This document shows positions 36,418-45,903 of a stretch of DNA of 48,500 bases, piece after piece. Below the pieces are notes generated by a model, which saw only the letters and a list, made by a program, of their open reading frames with translations, was not told the DNA's origin and searched no databases. Where the stretch lies: contig NZ_VZPL01000035.1 of the NCBI RefSeq assembly GCF_008801575.1, positions 1-48,500 of the forward strand, given 5' to 3'. How positions within the stretch are numbered: position 1 is the first letter of the stretch; each line of letters opens with the position of its first letter. The DNA comes from Xanthomonas cissicola. GTDB lineage: Bacteria; Pseudomonadota; Gammaproteobacteria; Xanthomonadales; Xanthomonadaceae. The translations under genes and the position numbers were made by a program.

Positions 36418-38382
36418 CCGATCATGATCAGGCCGCCGCCGACCTGCACCAAGGCGTCGGCCTTGATGCTGACCAACGGGCCCTTGAGCGTGGCCGAGGC
36501 ACCGGCTTCGGCACTGAGCATGCCGCCGGAGGTCAGTTTAAGCGTGGCATCGCCAGCCACTTCGGTGGCCGGCGATTTGGCCTGCAGCTGTGCATCGGCA
36601 AGGAGCTTGATGGCGGTGGAGGTGATCTTGGCTTCCGAGCTGGCATCGACCAGGATCTTGATGCCGCTCAACACGATCTCGCCGTTCTGCTTCATCACCA
36701 GGCGCGCGCTCCCGGTCACCAACTCGATCTCTTCGCCGGCTTTCAGCAGCAGCTTCTTGCCGACATCCACGCTGTCGTTATTGTCGATACGTGCGCTGCG
36801 GTCGTGCTTGACGGTCAGCACCCGATCGTTGTCGATGGTGCTGGTGTGATCGTGCTGCACTTCTTCGCGCAGATCGCGTTGCGCACGCAGGTAGAGCTCT
36901 TCTGCGCCGGCCTTGTCTTCGAATCGCAGCTCGTTGAAATCGGCAGTGCCGCCCAGCAGGCTGCGGCTGCGCACGCCGCTTTGGGTCTTGTTGTCGGGCA
37001 AGGAAAACGGCGGCGCATGGTCGCCGTTGTAGACGCTGCCCACGATCAGCGGGCGGTCCGGGTCGCCTTCCAGAAAGCTCACCACCACTTCCTGCCCCAC
37101 GCGTGGCAGGCTCATCGCGCCCCAGCCCTTGCCCGCCCACATCGAGGCCACACGCACCCAGCACGACAGTGCGGCATGCGGGCGTGCCGCAGTGGCCCAG
37201 TGAAAGGTCACCTGCACGCGGCCATGCGCATCAACCGCAATGTCCTCGTCGGTGTCGCCGGTCACCATCGCCGTCTGCAGGCCGGCAATGGTCGGCGTTG
37301 CGGTGCGTTGCAGGCTACGGAACGGCAGCCGGCTTTCCATCACCTGCACGCTGCTGGAAAACGGCGGCTCGCCGCTAGCGTGTTCGGGCGCGGCCAGCGT
37401 GGTGTGCGCCGACAGCACCAGATATTCCTGATTGAGTTCGGCACGCGGAAACCCGCGCAAGCGAAACAAGGCACCGACCATCAGGCCGCAGGCATTGGTG
37501 GTGGCTGCATGGCTGGCGCGCTGCACGTTGTGCGCCTCGCTGCGCACCTGCATGTAGCGATTACCGTCGGTCTGCACTGTATGCGCACCGGGATAGTCGA
37601 AGGCGATCAGACCATCGACGGTGTGCAACTGTTCGCCGCTGGCGTCGGCCTCGGCGGCCAGCGATACACGCGGCTGCAGCGGGTCGTAGTCGGTGCTGCC
37701 ATGCTGGCTGGAATGTACGCCGCGCGCACTGCGCCAATGGCTCACCACCGAGCGCATCAGGCGCCGGTCGTCGGTGCCCGGCGGCGCATACGGCAAGCTG
37801 TCCACGCCATTTTGCGCTGCATGCGCACCCAGCGCATCGGCCAGCACCAAGGTATGCGCACTGCCGGCTATGGGTGAAGTAGTAGTAGATGCCTTCGCGT
37901 TCCAGCAGCCGGCTGATGAAGCTGAAATCGTCCTCGCGGTATTGCACGCAGTAGGTGCGCTTGGCGTACTGCGCGCTCAACTGCTGCTGCACATCACCGT
38001 AGCCGATCTCGCCCAGCACGCTGGTGACGATCTCCGGCACGCTCATGTCCTGATAGATACGGCAATCGCGGCGCTGTGTCAGCAGCCATGGTTTGGGCAC
38101 CACCTGCAGTTCCAGCACGGCGTACTCGAGCGCATCGACCACGGCGTAGCCGTTGTGCGCGCAACTGGCCACCATGCCGTGATACCAGCGCTGTTCGCCC
38201 TCGCCATCGGCCAGTTGCACCGCCACTGGCGTGCCAAGCAGATCACGCAGGTTGGGCTGCAGCTCGGTGCACAACGCGTCGATGCGGTAGTCGAACAGCT
38301 GCCCCAACGCTTCGCTGGCCTGCATGCGGTGCAGCAGCAGGCGCTCGCCAAGGTCGGAGTGCAGCGTGATGGTGCGCGGCAT
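36414..38382 (-). pseudogene. vgrG: T6SS spike protein VgrG, frameshifted
   Basis: The first frame starts at ATG 38382 (MPRTITLHSDLGERLLLHRM) and contains the gp27-like domain through RLLEREGIYYYFTHS. It then shifts. The second frame resumes HTLVLADALG and holds the gp5/OB fold (MVTGDTDEDIAVDAHGRVQV, SWVR-type sequence, GWGAMSLPRVGQEVVVSF, GDPDRPLIVGSVYN) and the beta-helix tail, ending VQVGGGLIMIG with no extra effector domain. Deleting one C near 37866 (AGCCGGC to AGCGGC) restores YFTHSGSAHTLVLADALG; the total of 1969 bases fits one extra base. As written the spike would lose its needle. Intact, it would have about 655 residues. A PAAR gene lies upstream in the same direction. Confidence 0.9.
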
Positions 38383-38532
38383 CGAAGCATCCACAGGTGA
38401 TGGGGCAACGCACGTTGCGCTGACCGACGGCGCTGTGTTGCGTACCTGCACGTGCAACGGCAGGCGGCTCGGGCACGGCAACCGTCACGCACATGCTCAC
38501 ATGCGTGCGTGCGGCAAAGTCGACATTTCGTC

Positions 38533-39864
38533 TCAGGCCGGCCCAGGCGTGCGCGCGGTCACGACCCAGCCATGCACCGGCTGGCCGCGTTCGCTGCGCA
38601 GCACGTCCAATTCCAACGCGATCGGCTGCAGACCAGCGCCTCGCAATGCGGCGCGCACATGCGCATGGCTGTGCCGATAGCGCCCGCTGGCATCGAGTTC
38701 GACCCGGTCGCTCCGCGCGTCCAGCGCTTCGACCGTGAAGCCCAGCACGCCCCCTGGCGTGAGCGCGCCAGCAGCGGCAGCGAGCACCGGCTGCAGCGCA
38801 CCGAAGTACACCAACGTGTCGGCCGAGCCGATCACATCCCATTGCGCGTGCTGCGCGTGCAGGTATGCAGTGAGTTCGGCCACGTCGAGGCGATCGTAGC
38901 CACCGCGTTGGCGTGCCTTGGCGACCATGCCCGGCGACAGGTCCACACCCACCAGTTCACGTGCATACGGGCGCCACAACGGCGCACACAGCCCGGTGCC
39001 GCAGCCGGCATCGAGCATGCGCAAGCCTGCATGCGGTGGCGCAAGGCAGGCCGCCAATGCCTCGGTCAGCCGTTGCGGCGCGCGGTAATCCAGGTGATGC
39101 AGCAACTGTTCGTCGAAACTGTCGGCAAAGCCATCGAACAGTTCACGCACATAGGTATCGCCGGCACGCGGCGGCGGTTCGGCGCCGCCACAGGCCGCCA
39201 GCATATGCGTCGCCACTGCGTTGCCCGGCTCAAGCGCCAGCCAGTCGCGATACACCGTTTGCGCCTGCGCCTGCTCGCCCAACAGGTAGAACCCGGTGCC
39301 CAGCGCCTCGCGGGCGTGCAGGTTGTCCGGTGCCAGCGTGCAGGCCTGCTGCAGGCACTGCACCGATTGCTGCAGATGCTCGGCGGCCTGCGCGTTGTTG
39401 CGCAGGAACAGGCCGAGCAGGTAATGCGCATGCGCGGATTGTGGATAGATGTGCAACAAGGCCGCATAGGTGACGAAGGCTTCTTCGCCGCGCCGCTGCG
39501 CTTCCAGTACCGCTGCCAGATTCGCCAGTGCATCGGCATGCGCAGGCGCCAGCGCCAGCGCGCGGCGATAGCAATTTTCGGCATCGCGCAGGCGGCCGCA
39601 TTCGCGGTGCACGTTGCCCAGGTTGTTGCAGGCATCCGGTTGCGCGGGCGCCAGCGTCAACGCCTGGGTGATGGAGGCCACCGCTGCGGCGCTGTTGCCG
39701 CGCTGATGCAGCAGGATGCCCTGGTAATGCAGCGCGTCGGCATGCCCGGGCTGATCGTCCAGCAGCTGCGTGTACAGCTGCGCGGCATGTTCGAGTCGGC
39801 CACTGCGGTGCGCGGCGATCGCCTGCTGCAGTGCCTCAGGGTGTGGCTGGGTCGCAGTTTGCAT
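38533..39864 (-). CDS. TPR-repeat protein with C-terminal SAM-dependent methyltransferase domain
   Basis: The predicted product has 443 residues. Residues of about 10-220 are tetratricopeptide repeats (for example DALHYQGILLHQRGNSAAAV and CNNLGNVHRECGRLRDAENC). About 230-443 is a class I methyltransferase with motif I LDAGCGTGL, the acidic VGVDLSPGMVAKAR and VIGSADTLVYFG. ATG 39864 follows GGAGAAGC. It lies between the PAAR and vgrG genes, all leftward. A cytosolic role in modifying a T6SS component or cargo is possible. It has no signal peptide and no recognised toxin fold. Family members elsewhere are annotated only as TPR-methyltransferases, so the substrate is unknown. Confidence 0.88.
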   Translation of the reverse strand: MQTATQPHPEALQQAIAAHRSGRLEHAAQLYTQLLDDQPGHADALHYQGILLHQRGNSAAAVASITQALTLAPAQPDACNNLGNVHRECGRLRDAENCYRRALALAPAHADALANLAAVLEAQRRGEEAFVTYAALLHIYPQSAHAHYLLGLFLRNNAQAAEHLQQSVQCLQQACTLAPDNLHAREALGTGFYLLGEQAQAQTVYRDWLALEPGNAVATHMLAACGGAEPPPRAGDTYVRELFDGFADSFDEQLLHHLDYRAPQRLTEALAACLAPPHAGLRMLDAGCGTGLCAPLWRPYARELVGVDLSPGMVAKARQRGGYDRLDVAELTAYLHAQHAQWDVIGSADTLVYFGALQPVLAAAAGALTPGGVLGFTVEALDARSDRVELDASGRYRHSHAHVRAALRGAGLQPIALELDVLRSERGQPVHGWVVTARTPGPA

Positions 39865-40099
39865 GAGCTTCTCCAAAGACACGGCAACCGGTGGTGCGGG
39901 TACGAACCTGAGCGCGGAGCGGCACGGCGTCACGCCTGCAACGCGCAGCCAACACCACGACCGTGGTGCTGACGCGCCGGGGCAGCCACTGCCTGGAATC
40001 GCTGCGGGCACTGGCAGGCCTGAGTACCTGCGCATGGGCGCGATCGGCGGACAACTGGCGGCAGCCTGCCACCGGTCACCAACCGCCCCACCGCACCGC

Positions 40100-40387
40100 T
40101 CACCCGATCAGCACGGTGAAGCAGCCCAAGGTGATCACCCCGCCATGTGCGGTACTGTCGCCCAGGCGCGCAGCAGGCTGGCCTGCGATCAACACGGTCG
40201 GTGCGCCGGCCACGATGCTGTCCGGCGGGCCGACGCATACCGCCATGTCGCCCAGCCGCGCCGCCGGCAGGCCGCCGATCAATACCGTTGGCGCACCGGG
40301 GCTGACGATCGGCCCGCCCACATGCGGCACCACCCCGGTCACCATGGGGCAGACATGCAAATCGGTCAGGCGCGCGGCAGGTTGCAT
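40100..40387 (-). CDS. PAAR-domain T6SS spike-tip protein
   Basis: This 95-residue protein consists of a PAAR domain only. It contains two copies of the signature (GAPTVLIGGLPAARLGD and GAPTVLIAGQPAARLGD), plus His and Cys residues (LHVCPMVTG, HVGG, AHGGVITLGC) able to bind the zinc at the tip. It would sit on the point of the VgrG trimer and help to load effectors. I chose ATG 40387. A GTG nine codons upstream (40414) is an alternative. A 70-bp gap separates it from the pknS stop. Confidence 0.92.
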   Translation of the reverse strand: MQPAARLTDLHVCPMVTGVVPHVGGPIVSPGAPTVLIGGLPAARLGDMAVCVGPPDSIVAGAPTVLIAGQPAARLGDSTAHGGVITLGCFTVLIG

Positions 40388-40457
40388 CGGCACGCTTCGG
40401 TCGTGGCCATGCACGGCACTATCCAGCCAGGCCGCGCCGGTCACCCGACAATTCGTC

Positions 40458-42959
40458 TCAGCGCTGCGCCACCGCGGTAGTGGCCTCTGCCTCACGGCTG
40501 TCGGCCGGCGGCGTCGCCGATGCCAGGGTCTGGCGCGCGGCGCGCAGTGGCGCGTCTGCATCGCCGAAAATGCCGGTAAGAATCTGCAACGCCTGCCGTG
40601 CATGATCGCGCGCCGCCACGGTCTGGCCCAGCCTGCGCTCGGCTTCGGACATGCCGCGCAGGATCTCGGCCGTTTGCGGATGCGCGCGCCCCAGCACACG
40701 CTCCGATGCGGTGAGCGCGGCGCGCTGTTCGGCCAGCGACGCGTCCACCTGGCCGTCGTCCAGCAGCCAGAACGCATGGTTGCTGCGATAGGCGATGGTG
40801 GCCGGTGCATCGTTGCCGAAGGCCGCCCGCGCGCGCTCCAGCGCCCTGCGGTAGTACGGCCCGGCTTCGGCCACCTTGCCCTGCTGCCGCAACGCGCCGG
40901 CCAGGTTGCCTTCGATCATCAAGGTGTCGGCGGCGCTCTCGCCATACAACGTGCGTGTGACCCGCAGCAGCGGGACGAGTTCGGCTTCGGCACCGGCAAA
41001 GTCGCGCTGCATCAGCAGGAACACTGCCAGGCTGTTGCGCATCGACACCACCAGTGGATGCTCGGGCCCGCGCATGGCCATGCGCTCGCGCAACAGGCTG
41101 CGCTGCAAGGCGATCGCCGGTACCAGCTGGCCGTTATCGGCCAGCATGGCGGCGTAGCTGTTGCCGGCGTCGATACGCTGGTCCGCGCTGCTGGAGGCAT
41201 TGGCCAGCGCAGCGACATAGGCATGCCGGCTCTCTGCCAACGCATCGCGCATGCGGCCCTGTTCGCGCAGGGCCCACGCCAACCACGCACGCAGCTCGTT
41301 GCCCATGGCCTGCTGTTGCGCATCGCCGCGTGCTGCCTGTGCAATGCCCTGGCGCAAGACACGCTCGGCGTCGCCGGGTTTGCCGTCACCGGTGAGCGCC
41401 TGTCCCAGCATGGAAGCGGCCTTCAACGCCGGCAGGCTGCCCGCGCCGGCGGTCTGCTGCGCCAGGGTCTGTGCGATGCGCAGATGCTCCACGGCCTGCG
41501 GGAAATTAGCCAGCGCAATGAGCGTGCGGCCCAGCGTCAGTTCCACCTGGGTGCGCGCATCGGGCTGGTCGGCCAGCTCGCGCGCCGCACGCTGCGAGGC
41601 CTGCTGCATCACGCGCAGCATCAGGGTCTTGTCCAGGTCGCGCGCCACACCAGGGTCCACGCTGGACAACACCGAACTCATGAAATCGCCGGTGACCTGC
41701 GCGCGTTGCGCATCGCGCGCGGCCTGTTGCAGCGACCACAGCGTGGCACCCAAACCGGCGACCACGGCGATCGCAGCCAGGCCGGCGGCGGCGACGCCGC
41801 TGCGATGACGCTGGGTGAATTTGCGCAGCCGCAGCCAGCGGCTCGCCTGCAGGGCGCGCGGCGGGTAACCGTCCAGCCAGCGATGCAGATCGTCCAGCAG
41901 CGCAGATACCGATGCGTAGCGCGCACCCGGTTGCGGTTCCAGGGCGCGCAGCACGATCGCATCCAGCCCGTCGCGCAGTTGCTCGTGTAGTTTTTGGTAG
42001 GTAGTCGCGCGCGCCGCGCAGATGCGCGCACGCGCATCGGCCGGCACTGCTGCCACCCGCTGCGACGGCGGCTGCGGCACCCCGTCGCGTCCGGCCACTG
42101 GCGCCAGCCCGCAACTCAATTCGTAGAACATCGCTCCCAGCGCATAGATATCGCTGCGTGCGTCCACATCCTGCGCGCCGCGTGCCTGTTCCGGGCTCAT
42201 GTAGCCCGGCGTGCCGCGATCATGCGCGTAGGTCATGCCCGGGTTGGTCGCATCGACGGCGATGCCGAAGTCGATCACCCCTGGCATCGGCCGCCCGTCG
42301 ATCTCGCTGACCAGCACGTTGCTGGGTTTGAGGTCGCGATGGATCACGCCCTTCTGATGCGCGTGCTGGACTGCCTCGCCGACACGCAGCATCAGCAATA
42401 CGCGCGCATGCAGCGACAGGCGGTGTTCGTCGCACCACCAGGTGATCGGCTCGCCGCGCAGGTATTCCATCACCAGGTACGGCTGGCCGTGGGCATCGGT
42501 ACCCACGTCGTGTATCTGCGCGATCGCCGGGTGCACCATCTGCGCCAGCAGCCGGCACTCGAATTCGAACAGTGCACGGCCCTGCGCATCCAGCGCATCG
42601 GCAGCCACCAGCTTGATCGCCACCTCGCGCTCGTACGCGCCATCGGCACGGTGGCCCAGATACACCTGGCCCATGCCGCCAGCGCCGATCAGGCGGTCGA
42701 TCGCCCACGCACCGAAGCGTGTGCCGGCCGGCAGTTCCGGTAATGGCGCGCGCAATGCGGCGGCGGCCTGTTTCAATGGCGCCCGCACGCGCAAGGTGGC
42801 CTGCGATTCCACCGCCAGCATCGCCAGCAGTTCGTCGCGCAAGCTGGCGTCGTCGCCGGCCTGCGCGCGCGCGAATGCCTCGCGCTCAGCCGCAGGCAGC
42901 TGGCAGGCCCGATGAAACAAGGCTTCCAAACGTTGCCACGCGGTGGCCGCCAGGCTCAC
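40458..42959 (-). CDS. pknS: Transmembrane Ser/Thr protein kinase with periplasmic TPR region (PknS-like)
   Basis: This 833-residue kinase starts with GTG at 42959, overlapping the ecfK stop (GTGA), so the pair is translationally coupled. The kinase domain covers about 80-365: glycine loop GAGGMG (92-97), Lys116, HRDLKPSN (207-214), DFG (230-232) and GTPGYMSPEQ. One membrane helix lies at about 388-408. Residues 410-833 are helical TPR-type repeats, predicted periplasmic, a likely sensor. In X. citri, PknS is required for the sigma factor EcfK to activate T6SS genes and resist amoeba predation. The same order here strongly suggests orthology. All catalytic residues are present. Confidence 0.93.
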   Translation of the reverse strand: MSLAATAWQRLEALFHRACQLPAAEREAFARAQAGDDASLRDELLAMLAVESQATLRVRAPLKQAAAALRAPLPELPAGTRFGAWAIDRLIGAGGMGQVYLGHRADGAYEREVAIKLVAADALDAQGRALFEFECRLLAQMVHPAIAQIHDVGTDAHGQPYLVMEYLRGEPITWWCDEHRLSLHARVLLMLRVGEAVQHAHQKGVIHRDLKPSNVLVSEIDGRPMPGVIDFGIAVDATNPGMTYAHDRGTPGYMSPEQARGAQDVDARSDIYALGAMFYELSCGLAPVAGRDGVPQPPSQRVAAVPADARARICAARATTYQKLHEQLRDGLDAIVLRALEPQPGARYASVSALLDDLHRWLDGYPPRALQASRWLRLRKFTQRHRSGVAAAGLAAIAVVAGLGATLWSLQQAARDAQRAQVTGDFMSSVLSSVDPGVARDLDKTLMLRVMQQASQRAARELADQPDARTQVELTLGRTLIALANFPQAVEHLRIAQTLAQQTAGAGSLPALKAASMLGQALTGDGKPGDAERVLRQGIAQAARGDAQQQAMGNELRAWLAWALREQGRMRDALAESRHAYVAALANASSSADQRIDAGNSYAAMLADNGQLVPAIALQRSLLRERMAMRGPEHPLVVSMRNSLAVFLLMQRDFAGAEAELVPLLRVTRTLYGESAADTLMIEGNLAGALRQQGKVAEAGPYYRRALERARAAFGNDAPATIAYRSNHAFWLLDDGQVDASLAEQRAALTASERVLGRAHPQTAEILRGMSEAERRLGQTVAARDHARQALQILTGIFGDADAPLRAARQTLASATPPADSREAEATTAVAQR

Positions 42960-43495
42960 AGCTGCGCCGCCAGCCACACCCTGGCAAAACGCAGATCGCG
43001 CTCCAGCGTCGGCACCGACACCTCCAGCTGTTCGGCTGCCTCGGCCACGCTGAAACCCACCAGCTCGGTCAACGCGAATGCCTTGGCTTTGCGCTCGTCC
43101 ACCTGGGCCAGCTTGTCGAAGGCATCGGCCACCAGCATCAATGCCTCCGGCCGTGCGGCGCCGTCGGACAGGCTGATGGTCAGCGTCACCGCCTGCCCCA
43201 ACCGCTTGGCGCTGGCCTGCTGGCGCGCCAGATCCACCAACAGGTGGCGCATCTGCAGCGCAGCCACCGAATAAAAATGCGCCCGCGAACGAAAACCCTG
43301 CTGGCCCTGTTCCAGTCGCATCCACGCCTCGTGCACCAGCTCGGTTGCCTGCAAGCCGGCGCGCGCGTCGCGACGCAGCTCGCGCATCGCGGTGGCGCGC
43401 AGCACGTCGTAGACCTGGCGCGCCAATGCGTCGCCCGCGCCGGGTTCGTCGCGCTGCCAGGCCTGCAACAACTCGGTGATCGGCAGCTCGGACAT
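42956..43495 (-). CDS. ecfK: ECF sigma factor of the kinase-linked type (EcfK-like)
   Basis: This 179-residue extracytoplasmic-function sigma factor has region 2 at about 10-85 (VYDVLRATAMRELRRDARAG, then TELVHEAWMRL) and region 4 at about 120-175 (KAKAFALTELVGFSVAEAAE, then QLEVSVPTLERDLRFARVWL). It belongs to the ECF43/TIGR02999-type group, which lacks a cognate anti-sigma factor and works with a Ser/Thr kinase. In X. citri the orthologue directs T6SS transcription once PknS signals. ATG 43495 is preceded only by a weak GAGATGGG stretch. It is the first gene of the leftward T6SS island and is divergent from the fecI-like gene. Confidence 0.93.
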   Translation of the reverse strand: MSELPITELLQAWQRDEPGAGDALARQVYDVLRATAMRELRRDARAGLQATELVHEAWMRLEQGQQGFRSRAHFYSVAALQMRHLLVDLARQQASAKRLGQAVTLTISLSDGAARPEALMLVADAFDKLAQVDERKAKAFALTELVGFSVAEAAEQLEVSVPTLERDLRFARVWLAAQL

Positions 43496-43843
43496 CCAAG
43501 CCCATCTCGCCTGCGTGGACACGCAGTATCCCGCATTGGCGCCAACGCGGAACGCGCAGCCGGTAACCAATTGGATTCCCGATCACCGCGCCCCCGACAG
43601 CGCGGAGGAGCCAGGCCGGCGACCAGGTGTCGCCGGCAGCCGGGTCCGCCTCGGGCACGCCCAGCCTGTCCCCCGGAAAGCGCGACCTCCGGACGCCGCG
43701 GTATCGGGTAGCGGCGGCTGCGTGGGCAAGCACAGGCCTGTGCCCGCCTGCGTGCCTGCCGCCACGTCATGGGCAGCAACCGCGTCACCGCGACGTCATA
43801 CGACGCCGCTAGCCTGCGCCCCTGCAATCGGCCGGAGGTTGGG
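43496..43843. promoter_or_regulatory. Divergent promoter region between ecfK and the fecI-like gene
   Basis: These 348 bases separate two oppositely transcribed sigma-factor genes and must contain both promoters. A perfect 10-bp palindrome, TTGGCGCCAA, lies at 43536-43545, about 40 bp before ecfK, and CCAATTGG lies at about 43568-43575. Either could be an operator, but no regulator is known from the sequence. I see no convincing -35/-10 pair. No coding frame is supported here. Confidence 0.45.
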
Positions 43844-44371
43844 GTGTCGGCACATCCAAAGCGCGCCTGGGCACGTCTGTTCACCGAGCATGGCCCGGTG
43901 CTGCGCGGCTTCTTCGTGCGCCGCGGAGCAAACGAGGACGCCGAAGACCTGGTCCAGGAAACCTATCTGCGCCTGCTGCGTGCGCATCAGCAGCCGGGCC
44001 AGGCCATCGCCAACCCGGAAGCGTATCTCTATACCGTGGCGGTCAATCTGGCGCGCGAGCAGGCGGCGCGGCGCAGGCAGGCCCCGCTGCGCATCGAGGA
44101 CATGGAACAGTTCGCCCAACGGCTGGTGGCCGGTGACGATGTCGAAGACAGCGCCCAGCGGCAACAGCGCCAGCAACGCCTGCAGACCGTACTGGCCGGG
44201 CTGCCCGAGCGCGTGCGTGCGGTGCTGGTGATGCAGTACCGCGACGGCCTGAGCTACAAACAGATCGCCGAACGTCTGGGTGTGTCCTCGCACATGGTCA
44301 AGAAATACGTGGTGCGCGGCCTGTCGGCCTGTCGATCGGCGCTGGCCGACGAGGGAGCGCAGTGGTGGTGA
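43844..44371 (+). CDS. FecI-type ECF sigma factor
   Basis: This 175-residue sigma factor starts at GTG 43844, preceded by GGAGG six bases upstream; the ATG at 43769 in the same frame has no ribosome site. Region 2 (GANEDAEDLVQETYLRLLRA) and region 4 (LPERVRAVLVMQYRDGLSYK, then QIAERLGVSSHMVKKYV) are clear. FecI factors transcribe a TonB-dependent receptor gene when the receptor signals through FecR. The next gene, fecR-like, starts before this gene's stop, so the two are coupled. The regulated receptor is the disrupted gene at 45904. Confidence 0.93.
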   Translation: MSAHPKRAWARLFTEHGPVLRGFFVRRGANEDAEDLVQETYLRLLRAHQQPGQAIANPEAYLYTVAVNLAREQAARRRQAPLRIEDMEQFAQRLVAGDDVEDSAQRQQRQQRLQTVLAGLPERVRAVLVMQYRDGLSYKQIAERLGVSSHMVKKYVVRGLSACRSALADEGAQWW

Positions 44372-45438
44372 GCGTCGCGTCGCTGGCGGCGCGCCGCCTG
44401 ACCGAGGAAGCGGCACACTGGCATGCGCTGCAACGCATGCAGCCGCTGGATGCCGACCAGCAGGCGCGTTTCATGGATTGGCTGACCGCCTCGCCGGCGC
44501 ATGTGCGCGAATACCTGGCAGTGACGCAGGTGGCCGGTGCGCTCGGCGAGGCGCTGGATGCGATGGCGCTGGATGTCGAGGCGCTGCTGCAGGCCGAGCG
44601 CCAACGCGACACCGGGACGGCGCGCAACGTGGTGGCGCTGCCGTTGCCGCCGCGGCGTCCCGTCGCTGCAAGGGGAACCGCGCGATCGCGGTCGGCGGCA
44701 CGCCGGTCGCACTGGCATGTCGGTCTGGCCGCCATGCTCGGTCTGCTGACCGTGCTCGGCGGCTGGGCCTGGCCGCGCACCACGACCTATGCGACCGCAC
44801 ATGGCGAACAACGCCGCGTGCAACTGGCCGACCGCAGCGTGGTGTTCCTCAATGCAGACACGCGCATCCAGGCCACCATGTCGCCGTGGTCGCGCCACCT
44901 GCAGTTGCTGCAGGGCCAGGCGAGCTTCGATGTCGCCCCGGATCGGCGTCCGTTGCAGGTCCGGGTGCTGGACCTGCGCGTGGAAGACATCGGCACCGCG
45001 TTCGACATTGCCCTGCATGGCCAGCAGGCACGCATCGACGTGTCTGCCGGTCGTGTGCATGTCTGGCGCGCCGACCGCCCGGCGCAGCCGATGCTGGCCA
45101 ACCTGGGTGCAGGACAAAGCGCGCGCATCAATGGCGCCGGCCAGGTCGAGTTGAGCAATGAAGATGTCGCCACCATGCATGCGTGGCAGCAGCAGCGCAT
45201 CGTCTTCCGCGACGAGCCGTTGCGCAACGTGGCCGAAGACTTCAATCGCCTCAATCGCATCCAGCTGCATATCGACGATGCGCGCGCCGGCGCGATGCGC
45301 CTGACCGGCAATCTGCGTAGCGACGATCTCGCCGGCCTGCGCGCGTTTCTCGCGCGGCAGCCCGGCCTGCGGCTCGAACAGCACGCCGATGCGCTGCACA
45401 TCGTCAGCCGTGCACCACCGGCGACCGCCAACCGGTAA
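44362..45438 (+). CDS. FecR-type anti-sigma/sigma-regulator membrane protein
   Basis: This 358-residue single-pass protein has an N-terminal cytoplasmic DUF4880-type region with the conserved Trp motif (FMDWLTASPAHVREYLAV). A membrane helix follows at about 113-133 (HWHVGLAAMLGLLTVLGGWA). The periplasmic FecR domain contains RVQLADRSVVFLNADTRI, LLQGQASFDVAPDRRPLQV and VSAGRVHVW. The C-terminal part has RIVFRDEPLRNVAEDFNRLN, an STN-like fold that contacts the receptor's signalling domain. Three consecutive GTG codons (44362, 44365, 44368) are possible starts; GAGGGAG lies just upstream and the first is best spaced. It overlaps the sigma-factor gene. Confidence 0.93.
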   Translation: MVVSVASLAARRLTEEAAHWHALQRMQPLDADQQARFMDWLTASPAHVREYLAVTQVAGALGEALDAMALDVEALLQAERQRDTGTARNVVALPLPPRRPVAARGTARSRSAARRSHWHVGLAAMLGLLTVLGGWAWPRTTTYATAHGEQRRVQLADRSVVFLNADTRIQATMSPWSRHLQLLQGQASFDVAPDRRPLQVRVLDLRVEDIGTAFDIALHGQQARIDVSAGRVHVWRADRPAQPMLANLGAGQSARINGAGQVELSNEDVATMHAWQQQRIVFRDEPLRNVAEDFNRLNRIQLHIDDARAGAMRLTGNLRSDDLAGLRAFLARQPGLRLEQHADALHIVSRAPPATANR

Positions 45439-45903
45439 GGCCCGCGGCCAACGCGACAGACACGCTGGCGCTCACGTGCGTGCAGAAGTCAGCACTGCAG
45501 GCACCACCGCATTGCTCGGCGTGTGCCTGCCGTGGGTCGGCACGCCGCGGCGTCGCACTTTCATGCCTGTTCGCATCGCAGATTCGCGCTGACGCATCTG
45601 CGCACCGAACGGCTGGCATCCGGATTGACGCAATGCGATCTAGGCGTGCGCATTGCGCTGCATGGTGCCGCGCAACGCAACGATCGACGCAATCGGCGAT
45701 CGAACCGCCAACGTGCTGTTCGCCGGGCAACACGGGCCTGCATGCACTCCACGGCACGCGCACGCCTGCGCCCCTGCACGTGTCACAGAAAATTCATGGA
45801 AAAACGGTGCCCGACTCGGCTTGTCGCGCCTCGTAGATGGGGTAGTCGCCGCATCGCCCCATGCGCGTGTGCGGCGCCCCTCTCCCTCTGCCTGGAAGTG
45901 ACG
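45439..45903. other. Gap between fecR-like and receptor genes
   Basis: These 465 bases hold no supported gene. One less GC-rich island (45787-45804, GAAAATTCATGGAAAAAC) lies about 100 bp before the receptor start and is the most promoter-like part, but I cannot identify a FecI-type -35/-10 pair. Frames on the opposite strand are shadows. Confidence 0.45.

Noticed and set aside
43769..43843. Longer N-terminus for the FecI-like sigma factor from ATG 43769
   Set aside because: No ribosome site precedes it, while GTG 43844 has GGAGG at good spacing and gives the usual family length.
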